NCBI GenBank assembly: GCA_011090425.1 | Contig: PHGD01000016.1 | Span: 1 to 51,423, forward strand | Length of the DNA: 51,423 nucleotides | Origin: Nitrospira sp. LK70 | Lineage (GTDB): Bacteria > Nitrospirota > Nitrospiria > Nitrospirales > Nitrospiraceae | Direction of reading: 5' to 3' | Part shown: positions 17,137 through 25,317 of the stretch, piece by piece | Numbering within the stretch: the stretch's first letter is position 1 | How the letters are laid out: every line of letters starts with the position of its first letter | Translations under genes and position numbers: made by a program | The notes under the pieces: model-generated | Seen by the model: only the letters and a program-made list of their open reading frames with translations | Database searches by the model: none | What the model was told of the DNA's origin: nothing

Positions 17137-17532
17137 CTAGTTGGATGAGACCATAGCTCTCTCCAGCTCGCCCTCACTTCGATCTTCAGGTAGGACAGAC
17201 GCGTATTGGTGTTTAACATGATCGTAGGGGCGCCCTGCCTGTCCGCCGATGCGTGCCCCGGCCTGTCCCTCTACTCCTTCTTCAGGTTGGACCTCTGCAG
17301 GTTTGAGATGATCATAGGGCTGTCCAGCTTGCCCCCCGATTCGTTCTCCAGCTTGGACAGACGCGAACTCTTGTTTGATGTGCTCGTATGGGAGCCCTGC
17401 CTGGCCGCCGATTCGTTGAGCGGAACGGGAGACCGTTGTCTCATCTCCAGCCCACGTCGTCTCATCTGACAGGCCGACAGCCAGCACAGAGCCACAAGCG
17501 ACGGTACAAACGATTTTGGCTAGCGCTTTCAT
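17137..17532 (-). CDS. Exported protein with three GGQAG-x-PY(D/E)H repeats, unknown function
   Basis: The start at ATG 17532 is fixed by a perfect AAGGAGG 6 nt upstream. It gives a 131-residue protein with a signal peptide (MKALAKIVCTVACGSVLAVG, cut around TWAGD). The mature part has three copies of RIGGQAG-x-PY(D/E)H-x-K, at about 40-53, 64-77 and 94-107, joined by Glu/Gln/Val-rich spacers. An extra partial unit GVEGQAG precedes the third. The family is not recognised. The periodic Gly, Tyr and His suggest a repeated binding site or a structural coat protein in the periplasm or beyond. A minus-strand terminator and short leader frame lie about 180-260 nt upstream. Confidence 0.7.
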   Translation of the reverse strand: MKALAKIVCTVACGSVLAVGLSDETTWAGDETTVSRSAQRIGGQAGLPYEHIKQEFASVQAGERIGGQAGQPYDHLKPAEVQPEEGVEGQAGARIGGQAGRPYDHVKHQYASVLPEDRSEGELERAMVSSN

Positions 17533-17714
17533 AGGAACCTCCTTGCTTGGAAAAAGCTTGGGAAGATCTACAGGGAAAAACGACACCCTCTGCATTGGTG
17601 CAGACAAGAAGGACGTGATGATGTGACACTTCAAGACAGAGCTGTGGCTCTCTGGAGAATGTACGAATGAAAGGGGAAAGGAAAAAGCGGAAGGGGCTCT
17701 ACCGAGGGGGCCCA

Positions 17715-17751
17715 TAAAAAAACTCCTACCAGATGATGTCAGGTAGGAGTT
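17715..17751 (-). terminator. Intrinsic terminator on the minus strand
   Basis: A perfect 10-bp stem (arms 17721-17730 and 17742-17751, 11-nt loop) is followed on the minus strand by seven T (17716-17722 read in reverse). This is a textbook rho-independent terminator. No minus-strand gene lies before it except a 13-codon frame ending at 17753, so it may end a small RNA or act as an attenuator for the repeat-protein gene downstream. Confidence 0.75.
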
Positions 17752-17752
17752 A

Positions 17753-17794
17753 TCATTCCCCTCGACTGAGAGGACGGTTCTTGGTGAACTCCAT
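17753..17794 (-). other. Possible 13-residue leader peptide before the terminator
   Basis: An ATG at 17794 opens a frame reading MEFTKNRPLSRGE and stops at 17753, directly against the terminator stem. The position is typical of a leader peptide, but there is no clear ribosome site and no run of a single regulatory amino acid. It could be chance. Confidence 0.2.
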
Positions 17795-17972
17795 CACCGC
17801 GTTAATTTATTCAGTAAACACTGCAAGCCTCACACCAAACAAAAGCCTGACGAAACGGCTCGGTTCTACAGGCTCAAGCACGACAAGAAGCTTATTCGCA
17901 CAGTGGGCCATGTGCAGGATCTCACACGTTTAGTCACCGGCTTCATTGATCCCCCCGCGCCTTCGAAACCCA

Positions 17973-17987
17973 TGTTTACAGTAAACA
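17973..17987. promoter_or_regulatory. Perfect 7-1-7 palindrome, candidate operator
   Basis: TGTTTACAGTAAACA is a perfect inverted repeat with a single central base. A second half-site-like copy, CAGTAAACACTG, lies at about 17812-17823. Both are in the region upstream of the hypothetical gene at 18152 and the minus-strand terminator. The binding protein is unknown. Confidence 0.4.
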
Positions 17988-18151
17988 ATACGGCGTCATC
18001 GGAAGAAGTTCTGCTGCGAGCCTCACCCTGCCCCTCTTTTTGCAGTCTGGAAAATCACCGCCCGTTTCAGTACACTCTCCCAATCCCAACCGCTTCGTCG
18101 GAAGGAACAACTGCCGTATCACAGCTTCACGATCTTGCAACGAGGATTCCG

Positions 18152-18562
18152 ATGGGATTTCTAAGCAGGCTTCTCGACATGCCATCGTTCAATGGCGCCA
18201 CCAACGCGCTCTTGGTAGAACTCGCTCTCCCCGAACTCACGGACCTTCAACGCTCCCAATTGAAAGGCCGGGTTATTGAATTGTTCCAAACGCATCGCGC
18301 TTCAGATGGTGCGGCGGAAGTCGCATTGGTCGAGCTGAATCAAACGCCGCGCGTTTTTCAGCTGAACATACTGGCACTCGCCATGAAGGACCTTGGGTAC
18401 CCCCTTCCGTTCAAGAAAGAAAAGATACAGAAGATCAAGAGCCCCTTCGATCCACACCACGCGGATGAGCACGCCATGAGAGCAGTCGCGCGACGCCTGA
18501 AGTGGCAGTACGGCGTCGAGGTCTGGATCGCAGAAGAATCGATCAGTTTTGATTCGTGGTAA
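18152..18562 (+). CDS. Conserved-looking hypothetical protein
   Basis: A 136-residue soluble protein starting at ATG 18152, with GAGG 9 nt upstream. The frame is open further left to 17903, with another ATG at 17972 lying on a palindrome, but that extension is low-complexity and unlike the rest. The core is helical and charged: LLVELALPELTDLQRSQLKGRVIELFQTH, then LNQTPRVFQLNILALAMKDLGYPLPFKKE, a His-Asp rich FDPHHADEHAM and a C-terminal WQYGVEVWIAEES strand. I do not recognise the family. It ends 83 nt before skp and may or may not be co-transcribed with it. Confidence 0.55.
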   Translation: MGFLSRLLDMPSFNGATNALLVELALPELTDLQRSQLKGRVIELFQTHRASDGAAEVALVELNQTPRVFQLNILALAMKDLGYPLPFKKEKIQKIKSPFDPHHADEHAMRAVARRLKWQYGVEVWIAEESISFDSW

Positions 18563-18645
18563 CAATACCATCGCTTGACAGACCCACGGAGCGCGGTTAT
18601 TCTGCCGCGGTTCCCTCATTCAGGTCAGGAGGCCCAAGAGACGAT

Positions 18646-19194
18646 ATGCGTATTCCTGCTTTGCAAACCCTGTTGCCGACGATGCTGCTCGCTCTGCTTG
18701 TTCCGCTCTCAGCGACATCCATCCAAGCCGCGGAATTTAAGATGGGGGTAGTGGACCCTCAGTCTGTCTTAGAAAAATCCAAGGCAGGGAAGCGAGCTCT
18801 CGACGGACTGAAAGAATATGTCTCGACCAGGCAGAAGCTCCTGGCGAAGGATGAGGACGACCTTCGCAATTACGAAAAGCAGCTGAAAGAGCAAGCTCCC
18901 AAGTGGAGTGACGCTGAAAAGAAAGAGAAGGAAGGCCAGTTCCGAACGAAGGTCCAGGATTTCCAGAAGCGCGCGCAGGAATTCAACATGGAGCTCCAGA
19001 AGAAACAGAAGGAGCTGGTGGACGAGTACATGAAGAAGATCTCCGTTGCGACTCAAACGGTCGCTGAAAAAGGAGGCCTCGCGCTTGTGGTGGATAAGGG
19101 CAGCGAGCAGACCGTCAAGATCGTGATCTACAATAAGGACACGATTGATCTGACCGAGCAGGTGATTAAGGAGTTCGATCGAGTGAACAAGTAA
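18646..19194 (+). CDS. Periplasmic chaperone Skp/OmpH family
   Basis: This 182-residue protein has a signal peptide (hydrophobic TMLLALLVPLSATSIQA, cut before AEFKMG). A beta strand (KMGVVDPQSVLEKSKAGKRAL) precedes a long, highly charged coiled coil at about 60-140. A closing strand pair follows (LALVVDKGSEQ, VKIVIYNKDTIDLT). This is the Skp layout: a trimer whose helical arms cradle unfolded outer-membrane proteins in the periplasm. The ATG at 18646 is preceded by AGGAGG at 18627, which is rather distant. The bamA-lpxD context often seen around skp is absent here. Confidence 0.85.
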   Translation: MRIPALQTLLPTMLLALLVPLSATSIQAAEFKMGVVDPQSVLEKSKAGKRALDGLKEYVSTRQKLLAKDEDDLRNYEKQLKEQAPKWSDAEKKEKEGQFRTKVQDFQKRAQEFNMELQKKQKELVDEYMKKISVATQTVAEKGGLALVVDKGSEQTVKIVIYNKDTIDLTEQVIKEFDRVNK

Positions 19195-19212
19195 CCTGGG
19201 ACGGTCGTCAAG

Positions 19213-19578
19213 CTATTCCAGTGGGTACCCTGCCTCTCTCCACGCCCGAATCCCTCCATCCATAGAGAGCACATTCCCATACCCCATCTGCTGCAAGGCA
19301 TCAGCCGCCAGCGCCGATCGATACCCGCCGCCACAATAGAGCACGACTGAGTCCTGCTTGTCAGGAACCACCACCTCAATATCCCGCTCAATGATCCCCT
19401 TCCCAAGATGTCGAGCGCCTCGAGCATGGTCCTTGGCGAATTCATGATCTTCCCGAACATCGATGAAATGGAACCGCTCGCCCCGGTCGAGACGAGCCTT
19501 CACCTCGGCCACGCCACACTCCTTGACACGTCGTTTCGCCTGTTCGACAAGTCGCAAGAACCCTGGATTATGCTTCAT
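19213..19578 (-). CDS. Rhodanese-domain sulfurtransferase
   Basis: This 121-residue single rhodanese domain has the FHFIDVREDHEFAKDH entry motif, the active-site loop YCGGGYRS with catalytic Cys82, and the closing segment MDGGIRAWREAGYPLE. Rhodaneses carry a persulfide on the Cys and move sulfur between donors and acceptors. There is no signal peptide, so it is cytoplasmic. It ends 18 nt from the convergent skp gene and starts 16 nt after the radical SAM gene stop, so the two are probably co-transcribed. Confidence 0.9.
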   Translation of the reverse strand: MKHNPGFLRLVEQAKRRVKECGVAEVKARLDRGERFHFIDVREDHEFAKDHARGARHLGKGIIERDIEVVVPDKQDSVVLYCGGGYRSALAADALQQMGYGNVLSMDGGIRAWREAGYPLE

Positions 19579-19594
19579 GCTTCCTCTGCTTTCT

Positions 19595-20608
19595 TCAAAA
19601 CAGCGACACCTGTTCGGTACCTGGACGTCGAAACGTTTGCGGGATGATGCTCATGTCATCTTCAGAAAATCCCACCCTCCGTTTCGCAAGGGCGAATAAC
19701 TGTTCGATCAGCTCCCAATAGGGTCCCTGTCCCGCCTGCCGCTTGAAAAATCGGCTCTCGGTCAACGTCCCGCCCCTGACCTCATGGAGCCGATTGGTGA
19801 TCTTTCTGATCCGTCCCGGAAAAGCCTCCCGCATCCGCTCCAAGAACACCGGCTCCAGGCTGCCGGATAATCTCACCAAGTTATATGTAGCAGTACGAGC
19901 TCCGACACAATAGGCGTGATCCAGCAAGGCAGGAATATCATCTTCATTAAGACCGGGAATGACAGGGGCAAGGGAAATTCCTGTCGGAATGCCGGCCTCA
20001 GAAACAGCCTTCATGGCGGAGAACCGCTTGCCGATCGACGGCGCCTGCGGCTCCACCTTGCGAGCCATATCGTCCGAGGCGAAGGGAATACTGAAATACA
20101 CCAGTACCGAAGCTTCTCGGTGCAACCGAAGCAGCAGGTCCAGATCACGAAGAATCAATGCGCCTTTTGTGATGATACCGACAGGGTTCCGATAATCCGC
20201 GCAGACCTCCAAACAAGCACGGGTCAATCCGTACAGTGCCTCAAGCGGTTGGTAACAGTCCGTGTTTCCAGAAAAGACGATCAGTTCTCCATGCCATGAC
20301 GGCTTGTCAAAGGCACGCCGAAGCAGCCGCGGAGCATCCTGCTTCACCACGATCTTGCTCTCGAAATCGGTTCCGGCGCCGAATCCCCAATATTCATGCG
20401 AAGGACGCGCGTAACAATAGGCACAGGCATGGAAGCAGCCTCGATAGGGATTCACGCTCCAGCGAAAAGGTAAATCCGGGCTCTCGTTACGGCTTAAAAT
20501 CTCCCGACTGTCGTCTGCATAGAGTGTCAGCTTGGCTGAGCCGGCTGGTTCAAGCAGGTCCCGATGCTGTGACTCAAATGGGTTTGGAGGATTTGAGATT
20601 TGGCGCAT
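19595..20608 (-). CDS. Radical SAM protein, PA0069/SPL-like family
   Basis: This 337-residue protein has the 4Fe-4S motif C58-x3-C62-x2-C65 (GCFHACAYCYARPSHEY), the NPYRGC lead-in and strands such as PVGIITKGALILRDLDLL. These are seen in the PA0069 group related to spore photoproduct lyase; function in that group is unknown. The ATG at 20608 has an AGGA 7 nt upstream and is preferred over the TTG at 20644. It lies next to a rhodanese gene on the same strand. Confidence 0.85.
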   Translation of the reverse strand: MRQISNPPNPFESQHRDLLEPAGSAKLTLYADDSREILSRNESPDLPFRWSVNPYRGCFHACAYCYARPSHEYWGFGAGTDFESKIVVKQDAPRLLRRAFDKPSWHGELIVFSGNTDCYQPLEALYGLTRACLEVCADYRNPVGIITKGALILRDLDLLLRLHREASVLVYFSIPFASDDMARKVEPQAPSIGKRFSAMKAVSEAGIPTGISLAPVIPGLNEDDIPALLDHAYCVGARTATYNLVRLSGSLEPVFLERMREAFPGRIRKITNRLHEVRGGTLTESRFFKRQAGQGPYWELIEQLFALAKRRVGFSEDDMSIIPQTFRRPGTEQVSLF

Positions 20609-20796
20609 CGATCCATCCTGGCTCTTGCACCGAAGCGAAGTCAATTCTCCATCGACCTTTCCTTGCGAACTTTCCTTGGATTCTCATTTTCGGGCGACGC
20701 CCTGGTCCAGGACGGGACAATGTGGCGATCCAAAACCGAATATAAATTCCCGAACTCCGTTTACGTCGGACCCAGGGCTGCCTATAATCCTCCGCC

Positions 20797-21852
20797 ATGC
20801 AGCAGTCTCAGCCCATCTCTATCGCAGGCGCCGGTCCCGCCGGCTTAACGGCTGCGATCACCTTGGCACGGGCCGGGCATCGGATCATCGTGCATGAGCG
20901 CCGGCCGGACGTGGGCATGAGGTTCTGCGACGATTATCAGGCGTTGGAGAACTGGACCTCGGAAGAAGATGTCCTGGACACAATTCGCCGGCTCGGAATC
21001 CAGCCTGACTTTTACTGCCAACCGATCACCCGCTTGTCGTCCTACGGCCCGCGCAGCGCCGCCCAGGTGACGTTTGCAGAACCCCATGCCTACCTCATTC
21101 GACGGGGCGCGAAACCCGGTTCTCTGGACAGCGCATTGAAGCGACAGGCGCTCGATCTCGGGATAGACATTCGTTTTGAGAGTGTTCTGACGGAAGCAGA
21201 AACGGATATTGTCGCTGTGGGCCCCCGCCAAGCTTGTGCGATCGCAGTCGGCTGTGTCTTCGACACAGATATGAATGAGCAGGCGGCCGTGCTGCTGGAT
21301 AACCGGCTCGCCCCCAAGGGCTATGCCTATCTGCTGGTCGCGGAGGGACGAGGCACGTTGGCCACGGTGCTCTACGATCAGTTTTCAGCGGGGAAAGCCT
21401 GTCTGGAACGAACCATAGATCGTGTTCAAAATCTCGTGGGCCTCACAATGCGCAACGTGCAACACTTCGGTGGCTACGGCACATTTGACCTGACCAGGCC
21501 GTTAGTCAGTGGCCGACGACGCTACGTCGGCGAGGCGGCGGGATTACAGGACAATCTGTTCGGCTTCGGCATCAGGCAGGCGATGGTCTCCGGCCACCTC
21601 GCCGCCCGCAGTATCATTGAAGGATCGCAGTACGATCGATTGTGCCGAACTTCATTAGGCGGTCAGCTGCGGGCCTCACTGATCAATCGCTACTGGTACG
21701 AGTTCATGGGACAACCAGGGTATGACCTCCTCGTGCGCCTCAGCAGTCGGGCCCGGAATCAGAGAAACTTTTGGTCAAGGATCTACACGAAACCGATGCT
21801 CCGGCTGCTGCTCTATCCCCTCGCCCGACTGGCAATCCGACGGCCTCGATGA
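20797..21852 (+). CDS. FAD-dependent oxidoreductase, geranylgeranyl-reductase-like
   Basis: This 351-residue flavoprotein has an N-terminal Rossmann motif ISIAGAGPAGLTAAITLARAGH and a paired acidic residue (VHERR). A second FAD segment RRRYVGEAAGLQDNLFGFGIRQAM resembles the GD-A...P..G.G motif of the geranylgeranyl reductase/PHBH group; the usual GD is GE. The substrate is unknown; family members reduce or hydroxylate isoprenoids and aromatics. ATG at 20797, with no strong ribosome site. The C-terminal 60 residues are Arg-rich and partly hydrophobic, which could let it touch the membrane. Confidence 0.75.
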   Translation: MQQSQPISIAGAGPAGLTAAITLARAGHRIIVHERRPDVGMRFCDDYQALENWTSEEDVLDTIRRLGIQPDFYCQPITRLSSYGPRSAAQVTFAEPHAYLIRRGAKPGSLDSALKRQALDLGIDIRFESVLTEAETDIVAVGPRQACAIAVGCVFDTDMNEQAAVLLDNRLAPKGYAYLLVAEGRGTLATVLYDQFSAGKACLERTIDRVQNLVGLTMRNVQHFGGYGTFDLTRPLVSGRRRYVGEAAGLQDNLFGFGIRQAMVSGHLAARSIIEGSQYDRLCRTSLGGQLRASLINRYWYEFMGQPGYDLLVRLSSRARNQRNFWSRIYTKPMLRLLLYPLARLAIRRPR

Positions 21853-21975
21853 ACGTACGCCGCTGCGGTTTGCTTCATAGGATGAATCACCTATAGAGGT
21901 AACTTCTATCCTGGGCACCGTATCGTCATGGACACCAAGCGGCGCCCGGGCAAATCCCAAAAAAGGAGGAGGACA

Positions 21976-22461
21976 ATGTCGATCCTGATGCTCATCATCA
22001 CATTATTGATCGGTGTTCCTGCCATCGCAGGGGTACCGGTGAAGGAAGAGTCATACAAGCAGGCCGTGAGCGAACTGGAAGAGAAGGGGTCGGTGCCGCT
22101 GATCGACGCCGTGAGCCGGTCGGAGGGCAAGGGACACTTGGAAGGAATCAGGTTTCACCCGCGGATTGTCGGTGGCGAGGACGCGGAGATCAAGGACAGC
22201 CCCTGGCAGGTGTCGATCGTCGCGGCGGAATCCACCTCAAACCTGACCGGACACTTCTGCGGAGGATCCCTGATCAAACCCAACTGGGTCCTGACGGCGT
22301 CGCATTGCGTCAGTCGAGGCACGATGCCGGATCAAATCGACATCATCTCAGGGACCGATGATCTTCGGTCGGGTGGGAAAAGAAGCTCGGTCAAACAAAT
22401 CATCATCCATGGCAAATCCAACGCGAATACGAATGACAACGACGTTAGCGGGCATTCTTGA
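21976..22461 (+). pseudogene. Truncated trypsin-like serine protease (S1 family)
   Basis: The start at ATG 21976 is fixed by AGGAGGAGG just upstream. It gives a signal peptide ([19 protein letters not shown]), a pro-region and the activation site [10 protein letters not shown] at 63-70. The protease core then begins normally: [18 protein letters not shown] has the catalytic His110. The frame stops a few residues after NDNDV, exactly where the catalytic Asp (D156, in the position of NDIALL) is found in the family. The whole C-terminal half with the catalytic Ser is missing. The gene is therefore almost certainly broken, by deletion joining it to foreign sequence (see 22452-22565). Confidence 0.8.
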
Positions 22462-22565
22462 ACGGTCTTGAAAGGACGAGATACTGGAAGGCCGAAGACG
22501 GAGAACTCGTCTTGATGAGCGAAACCCACGAAGCAGTCCTGCTGCTTAAGGCGCATACCCAATGA
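22452..22565 (+). pseudogene. C-terminal remnant of another gene (possibly META/HslJ-like)
   Basis: Right after the protease break, a different frame reads [20 protein letters not shown] and on to a stop at 22563-22565, ending LLLKAHTQ. The pattern of an alpha helix, then a Tyr-x-x-x-DGELVL strand, recalls the last part of META/HslJ-type lipoproteins. It has no start codon or ribosome site of its own. It is best seen as the 3' stub left by the same deletion that cut the protease gene. The family label is tentative. Confidence 0.4.
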
Positions 22566-22573
22566 CGTGCGTC

Positions 22574-25276
22574 TTACGCCTGTTTCAGCGCGAAATCGTA
22601 GCTGCCGTAGTGAATGTAGTCGGCCCAATCGACGGATTTGAGCTCGCTACGCACCCTTTCTCGGCCGGCCAGGAGCGCTGCGCCGATCGTCCTCTGTCGT
22701 AACAGTTCCATGTAGAAGGTTTGAGCAAAGGCTTCAGCCGACTGATCCCCGACCGGCCAATACGTTCCCACATAGTTCGCCACGCCTCCGCGCAAGAACG
22801 CCTCCGCCAATCCCACCGCCCGCTCGATGCGCTTGTCCATATCGAGGTCTCGCTGCTTCTTTTCAGGCGGCTTTCTGATACGGCCCGCTTCACAGGCGTT
22901 GAAGAAGACCAGGCTCGGAAGATTGCCGATCGCCGCCAAATCTGCGCCATTCAATATTTCTTTCCCGTGGCACAGAATGCCGCTGCGAGCCGGCATGCGA
23001 GAATCAAAGAAAGCATGTCCGGCATAGTGGACCACATCATAGGCGCCTGACCGAAATTTCGTCAGCAACGCGGCCTTCGTGGCTTGTGGGCCATGGACTT
23101 TTTCGACAACGACCCCCGGTTGAGCGCTGAAGAGACTCTCGATCCGTTCCCCTTCCCTCTCGGCTCCCGGCAAATCTTGAGTGGGATTCACGACGAGGAG
23201 GAGTTTGAGCTTATCGGTGCGCTGCCGCTGCTCCAGCCACTTGGCCACCGACAAGTTACCGGCAAGATAACGTCGGCTCAAACCTTGACTGATCGCCGGT
23301 GCCCATCCGTCGATCTGGATCGTCTCCCAAGGGATACGTGAGGATGGGGCATCATGCACCACGACCAGATGTTGCTGTTTCATCTGTGGGAGCACGGCGA
23401 GGATTCGTTGCGGAAGCACGAGGTGCGCCAACTCATCACCGAATCGAGTCAGCGCGTCAAGACTGAAGGACGGAGACTCCACCTTTTTAAAGTGTCGATC
23501 CAGGGCCTCGCTCATGAGCTGTTGCGTATCCGTGATGACGCTGGCCTTGGATCCCGGCGTCAGGATGGACGACGTCAAGCTGATCACACCCTTCTCTTGA
23601 TCGGGCGCCTCCTGTCGAACCAGCAAGTAGGCCGGCTCCGGCCCTTTCGGAGCTCGTGACCCGCTGGGCACCAACGGAGGCTTGAGTCGCACCTCATCGA
23701 ACGTGACTTCTATGTCCTCGAAGAGTGGAGTGGTCGCAAGCCGCAAGAGGGCCGACCGAATGTCTTGATAGCGTTGCTGGTTCATCTCGCAAACCGTAAT
23801 TCGTCTGAACCAATGGTCCCCGTCCGTGTCTTTCAGCGCACGGAAAAAGCCGGTCAGCAAATCTTGCAAGGCATGGTCGATGTCCTGGCCGCTCCGCCCT
23901 CCCAGCAATACCGTGCCGAATTCTTCGACGCTCGTTCTGATACAGGTGCGAACGATATTCTCTGCGCTTACCTGCAAGACGGTATCGCTAAACTGATCGA
24001 AGTCGCCGAGCCCGGCGAAGACGATGAAATCCGCTTGGAGCGGGTGGCGGCCGGTCGGCATCACGAACACCTCGCCCACATTGCCGTCGAACATTCGTCT
24101 CGCCGTAAAATCTCGAATGGCCCCACCCATCCGTTCATCGAGCGCATCGGCCGGGCCGCTGGGAGCGACATTGCGGTAAATGCCCAACACGTAGGCGCGG
24201 CTGTCCAACTCTGTGATGCTACCCAGCGCCAGTCGGATGTCGAGGCGATGCTGTCTTCGACGGCCGACAATCACCTGATTCAACGGCTGCTCAAGCAGAG
24301 CTGGTTGCGCTGCCGCGACGGCTGGGGCACCGGCCGCAACCGGTTGTGTCCGACTGTCGGGAGCGACAAAGCCGTCCAGTGCGTACCGAATATCCTGCTC
24401 GGTTAACTCCTTCCCTTTACGGCCCCCATAGGCAGGGGTGCGGAGTTCCTGCTCCGGCAGGGCGCGGGCCGTGCTGCGTTGGCTCGGTGCCCATTGCTGA
24501 GGCAACAGCGACGTATCGCCCTGCTGCAGAATGTCGATGGTCGCTTGAGCGACGAGGCGATTGTTGGGCAGACTGCCGTGTGATTCCTCTATATAGTAGG
24601 TCTTCGTTCCCTCCAGTTCGGCAAAGGCTTTCGGCACCGTTCCATCACCTTCGTTGGAGTGCTGATACACGAATTCATTGTCACGCAGCTCCAAATCAAC
24701 GACCGTTTCCTGGTTCACTCCGGCGATGAGGAAGAAGCGATCGTCAGCCGGCGCGAGCGACTGCTGAACCGGCGGCACCTGTACCAGGAGGGACTGCTGC
24801 GGCTTGGGACCTTCGGTCGGCCAGGAGCCGACATCGAACAGATCGATGTCGTTGAACACCTCCTTCGTCGGGAGCAGCTGGTACAGACCCGGGAACGTCG
24901 TGAACACCAGCGCCGACAGCTCCTCGGCATCGTGCACTAGATCAATGGCAGCGACTTGCTTGACCACTGGGTAGACGGCCCGAATGGCCTGCACCGGCGC
25001 GAACGATCCATGGTTCGGGGTTCCAAGCATCACCAGACGATTGATCTTCTTTGTCACGGACGAGTCTCGTGCCACAGCCGCCCGCACGACCAAGCCTCCC
25101 ATACTATGCGCCACAAGCTGCACCTGTGCTGCCGGTTCTTGTTGCAGCTGAGTCACCAATTCCTCTCCCAGGACATTCAAGCCTTTTCGCCAGTCGTAGT
25201 AGTGAAAATCCGCATCGAAGCCTGCCGACTTCAACCGCAACCTCAACCCCGCATAGGCTAATGGAATGGCTCCCAA
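22574..25276 (-). CDS. Lipase / M17-N-like / CHAT-protease multidomain protein, main part after frameshift
   Basis: The frame has 900 codons and first offers a start at TTG 25276, but it really continues the upstream frame 25318-25686. Domains: alpha/beta hydrolase at 1-240 with LVAHSMGG (nucleophile Ser58) and LGTPNHG; a Pro/Ala/Gln-rich linker; a region at about 340-500 resembling the N-terminal domain of M17 leucine aminopeptidases; and a C-terminal CHAT caspase-like domain at about 570-900 with the His-Cys pair His754 (VVHYAGHAFFD) and Cys795 (VFFNACEAGR). CHAT domains are cysteine proteases often used as effectors. A serine esterase and a caspase-like protease in one polypeptide suggest a regulated, possibly self-harming or defence-type protein. 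Whether it is made depends on the frameshift. Confidence 0.8.
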   Translation of the reverse strand: MGAIPLAYAGLRLRLKSAGFDADFHYYDWRKGLNVLGEELVTQLQQEPAAQVQLVAHSMGGLVVRAAVARDSSVTKKINRLVMLGTPNHGSFAPVQAIRAVYPVVKQVAAIDLVHDAEELSALVFTTFPGLYQLLPTKEVFNDIDLFDVGSWPTEGPKPQQSLLVQVPPVQQSLAPADDRFFLIAGVNQETVVDLELRDNEFVYQHSNEGDGTVPKAFAELEGTKTYYIEESHGSLPNNRLVAQATIDILQQGDTSLLPQQWAPSQRSTARALPEQELRTPAYGGRKGKELTEQDIRYALDGFVAPDSRTQPVAAGAPAVAAAQPALLEQPLNQVIVGRRRQHRLDIRLALGSITELDSRAYVLGIYRNVAPSGPADALDERMGGAIRDFTARRMFDGNVGEVFVMPTGRHPLQADFIVFAGLGDFDQFSDTVLQVSAENIVRTCIRTSVEEFGTVLLGGRSGQDIDHALQDLLTGFFRALKDTDGDHWFRRITVCEMNQQRYQDIRSALLRLATTPLFEDIEVTFDEVRLKPPLVPSGSRAPKGPEPAYLLVRQEAPDQEKGVISLTSSILTPGSKASVITDTQQLMSEALDRHFKKVESPSFSLDALTRFGDELAHLVLPQRILAVLPQMKQQHLVVVHDAPSSRIPWETIQIDGWAPAISQGLSRRYLAGNLSVAKWLEQRQRTDKLKLLLVVNPTQDLPGAEREGERIESLFSAQPGVVVEKVHGPQATKAALLTKFRSGAYDVVHYAGHAFFDSRMPARSGILCHGKEILNGADLAAIGNLPSLVFFNACEAGRIRKPPEKKQRDLDMDKRIERAVGLAEAFLRGGVANYVGTYWPVGDQSAEAFAQTFYMELLRQRTIGAALLAGRERVRSELKSVDWADYIHYGSYDFALKQA

Positions 25277-25317
25277 TGCGGTGAAATTGTTGGTTGACCC
25301 ATCGAGAGCGAGCTGAG

